DNA of 11,512 bases from the NCBI GenBank assembly GCA_020720945.1, contig DYNR01000055.1, positions 1 to 11,512 on the forward strand, in the 5' to 3' direction. The position numbers and the translations under genes are program-made. The notes below the pieces were generated by a model. The model was not told the DNA's origin, searched no databases, and saw nothing but the letters and a program-made list of their open reading frames with translations. Source of the stretch: Chthoniobacter flavus. GTDB lineage: Bacteria; Verrucomicrobiota; Verrucomicrobiia; Chthoniobacterales; DYNR01. Shown here piece by piece: positions 7,381 through 11,512 of the stretch; position 1 is the stretch's first letter, and the number at the start of each line of letters is the position of its first letter.

Positions 7381-7905
7381 TTAAATCAAACCTCTCCTCT
7401 GCCATTCTCCCACATTGCCTACCGACGACTTGCGAATCAGGTCCGCGGTGAACTTCAACAAGCACACCTCCCAAGCTTCTTCGATTCCCGTGATCAAAGC
7501 CGTCGCCGTTTCGCCGCCTTCGCCGATTTCATCCCGCAACCTATCCACCGTCCCTTCCAAGGACTGCGGCAGCGTTTTTTCGGACAAATCCGTTTTTTTT
7601 AGCGAGAAGCCGTAACGCAAAATTTTGACGAAATCCTGTTGGCTTTCAAGCCAATCCGCAAAATCTCTCGCCCTGTCCCCGAAGCCGTCAAGCATCATTT
7701 TGTTGAAGATGTGCGGGGAAACGATGCGGGGGCGTTCGGCTTCGATCCGACCGTCGCGGATGCGCACCCGGTGAACTTCGTCCAAGAACTCCGTGACCAA
7801 CACAAACCGGAACGATGTGGTGCCAAAAGTCTCGATCGTTTGTTCGGGTGCGACGATCACTTGCGTGCTTTCCATCGCATATTCAAAATCTTGCGCCGAC
7901 AACAT
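7381..7905 (-). CDS. Conserved-looking protein of unknown function, first gene of the operon
   Basis: I do not recognise a named family for this 174-aa protein. It has no signal peptide, membrane segment or obvious catalytic motif, so it is probably cytoplasmic. The first half looks beta-rich (STQVIVAPEQTIETFGTTSF, then RFVLVTEFLDEVHRVRIRDG, 13-52); its 'TFGTTSFRFVLVTE' core reads like a conserved signature. Residues 75-100 (GFGDRARDFADWLESQQDF) and 115-160 look helical. The only Cys is C148 and charge is mixed, including an acidic EIGEGGE loop at 126-132. The ATG at 7905 follows a candidate promoter by only 9 nt and has no Shine-Dalgarno (CACCCCTCT precedes it). It is 13 bp from the LysM gene and probably cotranscribed with it, so an envelope-related role is possible but unproven. 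The reading frame is surely coding: it is long, codon use matches its neighbours, and it fits the operon spacing. Confidence 0.75.
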   Translation of the reverse strand: MLSAQDFEYAMESTQVIVAPEQTIETFGTTSFRFVLVTEFLDEVHRVRIRDGRIEAERPRIVSPHIFNKMMLDGFGDRARDFADWLESQQDFVKILRYGFSLKKTDLSEKTLPQSLEGTVDRLRDEIGEGGETATALITGIEEAWEVCLLKFTADLIRKSSVGNVGEWQRRGLI

Positions 7906-7914
7906 AGAGGGGTG

Positions 7915-7942
7915 ATTCTAGCGGCAAACCGCCAGATGACAA
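7915..7942 (-). promoter_or_regulatory. Candidate sigma-70 promoter for the six-gene unit
   Basis: On the minus strand TTGTCA (7937-7942) matches the -35 consensus at five of six positions and TAGAAT (7915-7920) the -10 at five of six, with a 16-nt spacer. Transcription would begin about 7-9 nt further on, almost at the ATG at 7905, giving a leaderless or nearly leaderless mRNA. The spacer holds a small inverted repeat, GCGG-N4-CCGC (7921-7932), which could be an operator or chance. It is the best promoter-like sequence in the window, and it sits where the operon should start. Confidence 0.55.
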
Positions 7943-7976
7943 GCCGGAAGCTTCAACCAAAATCCTCGCGTAATTT

Positions 7977-8025
7977 AAAAAACGAAGCGCAAGGTTATTT
8001 CGGTTCCGTTCTTCTTGGGGCGCTT
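7977..8025 (-). terminator. Candidate rho-independent terminator after the histidine kinase
   Basis: On the minus strand AAGCGC (8020-8025) can pair with GCGCTT (7985-7990), and the stem can continue with AAG/CTT across a three-base bulge. A small inner hairpin CGG-AA-CCG (8001-8008) lies in the loop. The stem is followed by CG and six T residues (7977-7982). It lies about 115 nt after the kinase stop codon and just before the promoter of the next unit, the expected place. The stem is short and the loop long, so confidence is moderate. Confidence 0.4.
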
Positions 8026-8040
8026 AACTTTTGGAGTGCG

Positions 8041-8095
8041 TGCGATTTATCGCCGCTCTGGACGAGGGAATTCATTCCCTCGCCCTTGTGTCGCA
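8041..8095. repeat. Double-palindrome intergenic element
   Basis: Two near-perfect palindromes stand side by side in the gap after the kinase gene. The first is GCGATTTATCGC (8042-8053; 5-bp arms, 2-nt loop). The second is CGAGGGAATTCATTCCCTCG (8063-8082; 9-bp arms, 2-nt loop). They are 9 nt apart, and a further TGCGA (8041-8045) / TCGCA (8091-8095) pair encloses both. Neither hairpin is followed by a T tract on either strand, so they are not simple terminators. The layout resembles REP/MITE-like intergenic palindromic repeats; whether it is repeated in the genome cannot be seen from one window. Confidence 0.5.
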
Positions 8096-8140
8096 ACTTC
8101 CTTTCCATCAACCAGATATCAATCCGAGGATTTTGGGAAA

Positions 8141-11100
8141 TTAGAATTCTCCGATTTGTTTGCGGATGAGGAGGAACTGGTCTTCGAAGTGGTCGGTGGC
8201 AGTTTTTAAGTTTTCTGCGGACTGGTTGCGGGCGTGCTCTTGCATGGTGAGCAAGGTGGAGCAGATGGGGTGGGGTTCGAAGTAGCCGGTGGCGCCCTTC
8301 AGGTCGTGGAGGCATCGGTGGGTGATCAGAAAATCTTCGGAGGCGATGGCTGCCCGCAGGTCGAGCAAGATTTGGGGGATGGAGAGATAGAAGTTGCGCA
8401 GGGCTTGCTTGGCTATTTCTTCGTCCTCAAAAACTTCGATTAGCCGCTCGAAGGAGAGGGGGGATTCGGGCGGGATCGGGGGCGGGGTCGGTTTTTTTTG
8501 TTTTTGCTGGGGCTCTTGGTTTTCTTCGGCGGAGAGCAAAAAGTGGGGGAGCCATTTTCGCAGGATGGAGGTGAGGTCTTCGAGGTGGAGAGGTTTTGCC
8601 AAGTAGTCGTTCATGCCGGCATCCAGGCAGCGTTCGCGGTCGCCGTCCATGGCGTGGGCGGTCATGGCAACGATGGGGAGATTGCGGAAATAAGTTTCCT
8701 CGGCGGGGAAAGGGAGGGCGAGTCCGCCAGTCCCTGGGCGGAGTTTTCTGATTTCTTCGACAGCTTGAAAGCCGTCCATCCCAGGCATTTGCACATCCAT
8801 GAGGACGAGGTCGTAGCGGCGGGTGGCGACGGCGGAGAGTGCGCCTGCGCCCGTCGAGACGGCATCGGCACGCAGTCCGATGGCGCGGAGGAAGCCGATG
8901 GCGACTTCGCGGTTGACGGGGTTGTCTTCGGCCAGGAGGATGCGGGCATGGCGGGAGGCGGGCGGGAGATCGGAAGCGGAAGTGGAGGGCAGGCGGAGGG
9001 GAAGCTCGGCGGAGGGGGTCGGGGAGAGTGCATTGGCGAGGACCCTGCGTAGCTCGTGGAGGGTGACGGGTTTGGCGATGCAGAAATCGAAGCCCGCATC
9101 GGAGAGTTCGCCCCCCAAGATGGGCTGGTCCAGGGTTGCCAGCAGGACGAGGCGGACTTTATCCAGCCGCCGGTCTGCGCGGATGGCGCGCCCGAGAGAA
9201 AGTCCATCCATACCAAGCATTTGCATATCAATGACGGCGACATGGTAGAGGTCGTGGTCGCTGAGGGAAGCATAGAGCATTCGCAGGGCGGTGGGGCCGT
9301 CCTCCGATTCGTCGGTCCGGAGTCCCCAGGCGCCCATTCGTTCGCTCAAAGTTTTGCGGAGGAATTCCCCGTCTTCTACGATGAGGGCGCGGGAGCCGCG
9401 GAAGATTTCGTGGGTGGCGGGTTCTTCGGTGCCTGTTTCTTCGGTGGTTTGGAAGGGGAGGGCGAAGCAGAATTCCGAGCCTGGGCCGCCGCGGGAGTTT
9501 TCGGTGGCGGGCAGGGGGCTGTTGACCCAGATTTCGCCGCCCATCAGGTTGACCAGTTGTTTGGTGATGGCGAGGCCGAGGCCGGTGCCGCCGAACTTCC
9601 TGGACATGGAGGAGTCGGCTTGGGTGAATTTATCGAAGAGGTAAGGTTTTGCTTCGGGGGGGATGCCGATGCCGGTGTCGCGGACGCAAAAGCGCAGGCG
9701 GACGGAGTCGCCGTTTTTTTCTTCGGGGCAGACGCGGAGGGAGATTTCGCCGGCTTGGGTGAATTTGACGGCGTTGCCGACGAGGTTGGTGAGGATTTGG
9801 CGAAGTCTTGCGGGGTCGCCGAGGAGGCGGTCCGGAGTGCCGGGTTCGATGGCGGCGATGAAGTCGATGCCTTTTTGGGAAGACTTCAGGCCGAGGGATT
9901 CGGCGACGGAGTCGAGCAAGTCTTCTAGGCCGAAAGAGATGGTTTCGATTTCCAGTTTGCCGGCTTCGATTTTCGAAAAGTCGAGGATGTCGTTGATGAT
10001 GCCGAGGAGGGCTTCGGCGCTGGCGTGGATGGCGTTGGTGTAGCGGGATTGTTCGGGGGAGAGCTGGGTTCTGCGCAAGAGGTCCGACATGCCGATGACC
10101 CCGTTCATGGGGGTGCGGATTTCGTGGCTCATGTTGGCGAGGAACTGGCTTTTGGCGACATTGGCGGCTTCGGCTTTTTCCTTGGCGGCACGCAGGGCGA
10201 CTTCGGATTCTTTTTGGCTGGTGATGTCTTGGACGATGGACCACGCGACTTTTTTTCCGTCTCTGGACGGGACTAAAACTCCCGAGAGGATGACGGGGTA
10301 GCGGCTTCCGTCTTTCCTGATCAGCTCTTTTTGGAAAGGGCCGTAACGCCCGGTTTCTTCGATTTGGAAAAACTGTTTGATGTCTTGGTCCGCGTATTCT
10401 GGCGGGGTGATTTCTTGGAAGCGCAAACCGGAAAACTCTTCGCGCGAGTAGCCTGCCGCCTCGTGGAGAGCCGAGTTGAAATCCAAGAAAGCACCGCTTT
10501 GTAAGTCGTTGAGGGCAATGCCGATGGGAGAAAGCTCGAAGAGGCCGCGGAATTTTTCTTCCTGCGCGGCCAGGGCGTCGAGGGCGGTTTTTTGCTCGTG
10601 GATATCCTGGTGGGTCCCATACATCAGAAGCGGTTTGCCGTCCGGTGTCCAGGAAGCGACTTTCCCGCGGTCGAGCACCCAAGTCCAGGCGCCGTTTTGG
10701 TGGCGCATCCGCAGTTCGATTTCAAAGTAATCGTTGGTTCCGGAGAAGTGTTCTTCTAGCAGGCGGGTGCAGCGGAGGTAGTCATCGGGGTGGGCGTGTT
10801 TTTTCCAGGGGTTTTCCTCGAAGGGTTCTAGGGAGTCCAAAGGGTGTCCGATGATGTCTGCCCAGCGGGCGTTGACGGTGATTTCGCTGGTTTGGATATT
10901 CCATTCCCATGTGCCGACATTGGTCCCGCGGATGACGGCGGCGAGGTGCTCTCTGTCGGCTTGGAGTTGCCGCCGGCTTTCTTCGAGTTGGGTTTGGGCG
11001 AGGCGGAATTTCGTGACATTCCGGATCAGGAAAGTCACCCCTTCTATTTTTTGTCGGCGTCCGCGCAAGACCGAAGCGCGGAGTTCGAACCAGCGTGTCC

Positions 11101-11428
11101 CGTCGGGAAATTCTAGCGAGTATTCCCCTTCCACGGGCGAGTCCGAGACGAGGCTTTCGTCGAAAGCTTTGCGGATGACGGCGCAGGTGGCGGGGGGAAG
11201 CCCGATTTTTTCAAATGGTTTTTCGAAGAAAACGCTCGGTTCGACAAATAAATCTTCGTTTTTTGGGGCGTAGAATTCCCGGATTGCACCCTTTTCGTCC
11301 AGGACAAACACCAGGTCGTTCATGCTGGAAATCAACGACCTGAGACGGTATCCCAGCTCTTGGACGGGTTCCAGAGAGCCGTCGTCGGAGCCCGTGGGTT
11401 CGCTTTTTGCCTGGGAGGTGTTGTGCAT
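8141..11428 (-). CDS. Soluble hybrid sensor histidine kinase: PAS-PAS-PAS-HisKA-HATPase-REC-REC-HPt
   Basis: A 1095-aa multi-step phosphorelay kinase. It has three PAS-type regions (about 25-140, 160-280 with HPDD at 213-216, and 290-405), a DHp/HisKA domain with ANMSHEIRTP (phosphorylated His435), and a HATPase domain with N552, the G1 box DTGIGIP (584-590) and the G2 box GGTGLGLA (613-620). Receiver 1 follows (about 680-798: E685, D686, phospho-acceptor D734, K786; its motif reads DMQMLGMDG, Leu replacing the common Pro), then receiver 2 (about 828-960: E834, D835, D878, T923, K945). After a Gln/Lys/Pro-rich linker (968-989) comes an HPt domain with H1041 in HDLKGATGYF. I see no membrane segment or signal peptide, so it should sense a cytoplasmic cue or ligand. 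The ATG at 11428 has an in-frame TGA three codons upstream, and an A8 run instead of a Shine-Dalgarno. No response regulator lies beside it. Signal and target are unknown. Confidence 0.93.
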   Translation of the reverse strand: MHNTSQAKSEPTGSDDGSLEPVQELGYRLRSLISSMNDLVFVLDEKGAIREFYAPKNEDLFVEPSVFFEKPFEKIGLPPATCAVIRKAFDESLVSDSPVEGEYSLEFPDGTRWFELRASVLRGRRQKIEGVTFLIRNVTKFRLAQTQLEESRRQLQADREHLAAVIRGTNVGTWEWNIQTSEITVNARWADIIGHPLDSLEPFEENPWKKHAHPDDYLRCTRLLEEHFSGTNDYFEIELRMRHQNGAWTWVLDRGKVASWTPDGKPLLMYGTHQDIHEQKTALDALAAQEEKFRGLFELSPIGIALNDLQSGAFLDFNSALHEAAGYSREEFSGLRFQEITPPEYADQDIKQFFQIEETGRYGPFQKELIRKDGSRYPVILSGVLVPSRDGKKVAWSIVQDITSQKESEVALRAAKEKAEAANVAKSQFLANMSHEIRTPMNGVIGMSDLLRRTQLSPEQSRYTNAIHASAEALLGIINDILDFSKIEAGKLEIETISFGLEDLLDSVAESLGLKSSQKGIDFIAAIEPGTPDRLLGDPARLRQILTNLVGNAVKFTQAGEISLRVCPEEKNGDSVRLRFCVRDTGIGIPPEAKPYLFDKFTQADSSMSRKFGGTGLGLAITKQLVNLMGGEIWVNSPLPATENSRGGPGSEFCFALPFQTTEETGTEEPATHEIFRGSRALIVEDGEFLRKTLSERMGAWGLRTDESEDGPTALRMLYASLSDHDLYHVAVIDMQMLGMDGLSLGRAIRADRRLDKVRLVLLATLDQPILGGELSDAGFDFCIAKPVTLHELRRVLANALSPTPSAELPLRLPSTSASDLPPASRHARILLAEDNPVNREVAIGFLRAIGLRADAVSTGAGALSAVATRRYDLVLMDVQMPGMDGFQAVEEIRKLRPGTGGLALPFPAEETYFRNLPIVAMTAHAMDGDRERCLDAGMNDYLAKPLHLEDLTSILRKWLPHFLLSAEENQEPQQKQKKPTPPPIPPESPLSFERLIEVFEDEEIAKQALRNFYLSIPQILLDLRAAIASEDFLITHRCLHDLKGATGYFEPHPICSTLLTMQEHARNQSAENLKTATDHFEDQFLLIRKQIGEF

Positions 11429-11512
11429 GGTTTTTTTTCAGCGTAGCACACTTCCGCCGAAGAAAAAAGCGGTTCCTCGCAAATCTTCAGGGGGAGGAAG
11501 AACTGCAGAAGG
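11429..11512. other. Upstream region of the histidine kinase, no gene assignable
   Basis: These 84 bp in front of the kinase show no gene I can support. On the minus strand the leader next to the ATG contains eight A residues (11431-11438), and TGCTACGCT (11440-11448) could be a poor extended -10 box. No credible -35 box accompanies it. One minus-strand frame is open from the window edge to a TGA at 11438-11440 and could be the tail of an upstream gene, but 24 codons without recognisable content are not enough to call it. Confidence 0.4.

Larger units (their letters stand above)
7906..8140. other. 235-bp intergenic region between the kinase gene and the six-gene unit
   Basis: I see no gene in this gap on either strand. 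From right to left it holds 45 bp without recognisable features next to the kinase stop, the double-palindrome element (8041-8095), the terminator-like hairpin (7977-8025) and the promoter-like pair (7915-7942). It is the only intergenic space longer than about 75 bp between genes in the window. Confidence 0.7.

Noticed and set aside
8063..8082. Perfect hairpin as the transcription terminator of the kinase gene
   Set aside because: The stem is good but neither strand has a T tract after it. The weaker hairpin at 7977-8025 with six T residues fits a rho-independent terminator better.
9056..9928. Plus-strand open frame rich in Gly, Ala, Asp and Glu opposite the kinase catalytic domains
   Set aside because: It is the mirror of the C-rich coding strand of the kinase. 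The repetitive acidic composition is a by-product of codon use, not a real acidic protein.
9630..10682. Minus-strand open frame with Arg/Pro-rich translation in another frame of the kinase gene
   Set aside because: It overlaps the PAS, HisKA and HATPase regions, which are clearly coded in the main frame. Arg/Pro richness is typical of an off-frame reading of this GC-rich DNA.
11490..11500. GGGGGAGG on the plus strand near the right edge as a ribosome binding site of a divergent gene
   Set aside because: No start codon follows before the window ends, and genes in this window do not use such sites.

Overview
The window carries seven protein genes, all on the minus strand. Read in the direction of transcription (right to left), they are a large soluble hybrid histidine kinase (8141-11428), then, after a 235-bp gap, a close-packed series: a 174-aa protein of unknown function (7381-7905), a membrane-anchored LysM protein with a degenerate L,D-transpeptidase-like C-terminus (6513-7367), accA (5536-6504), two different GspE/PilB-type secretion or pilus ATPases in tandem (3810-5483 and 2102-3799), and a DinG/XPD-family helicase ending at the left edge (1-2028). 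No tRNA, rRNA, CRISPR array, insertion sequence or phage gene is visible.

The organism is probably a moderately GC-rich, diderm-type bacterium. The ATPases (one with the motif GETRDMETAQIAIQ), the LysM/transpeptidase-like protein and the absence of Shine-Dalgarno sequences make me think of the PVC group, most likely Verrucomicrobiota (Opitutae-like). This is family resemblance from memory, not a placement.

The six genes from 7905 down to 1 have gaps of 13, 8, 52, 10 and about 70 bp and look like one transcription unit. A candidate promoter (TTGTCA, 16 nt, TAGAAT) lies directly in front of the first. A candidate rho-independent terminator for the kinase lies just upstream of that promoter. 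The unit mixes envelope functions (LysM protein, first step of fatty-acid synthesis, type II secretion/type IV pilus motors) with a DNA-repair helicase, so it looks like a housekeeping cluster more than a single-purpose system. The kinase appears to be transcribed separately and has no partner response regulator here, but it carries a full His-Asp-His-type relay within one polypeptide.

Most worth a second look: the LysM protein whose transpeptidase-like domain has lost its catalytic His/Cys motifs; the absence of a Shine-Dalgarno sequence before all seven genes, together with TAGAAT 7-10 nt before three of the starts (possible leaderless or very short-leader mRNAs); and a compact double-palindrome element in the 7906-8140 gap. 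I see no convincing evidence of a wholly new multi-gene system.
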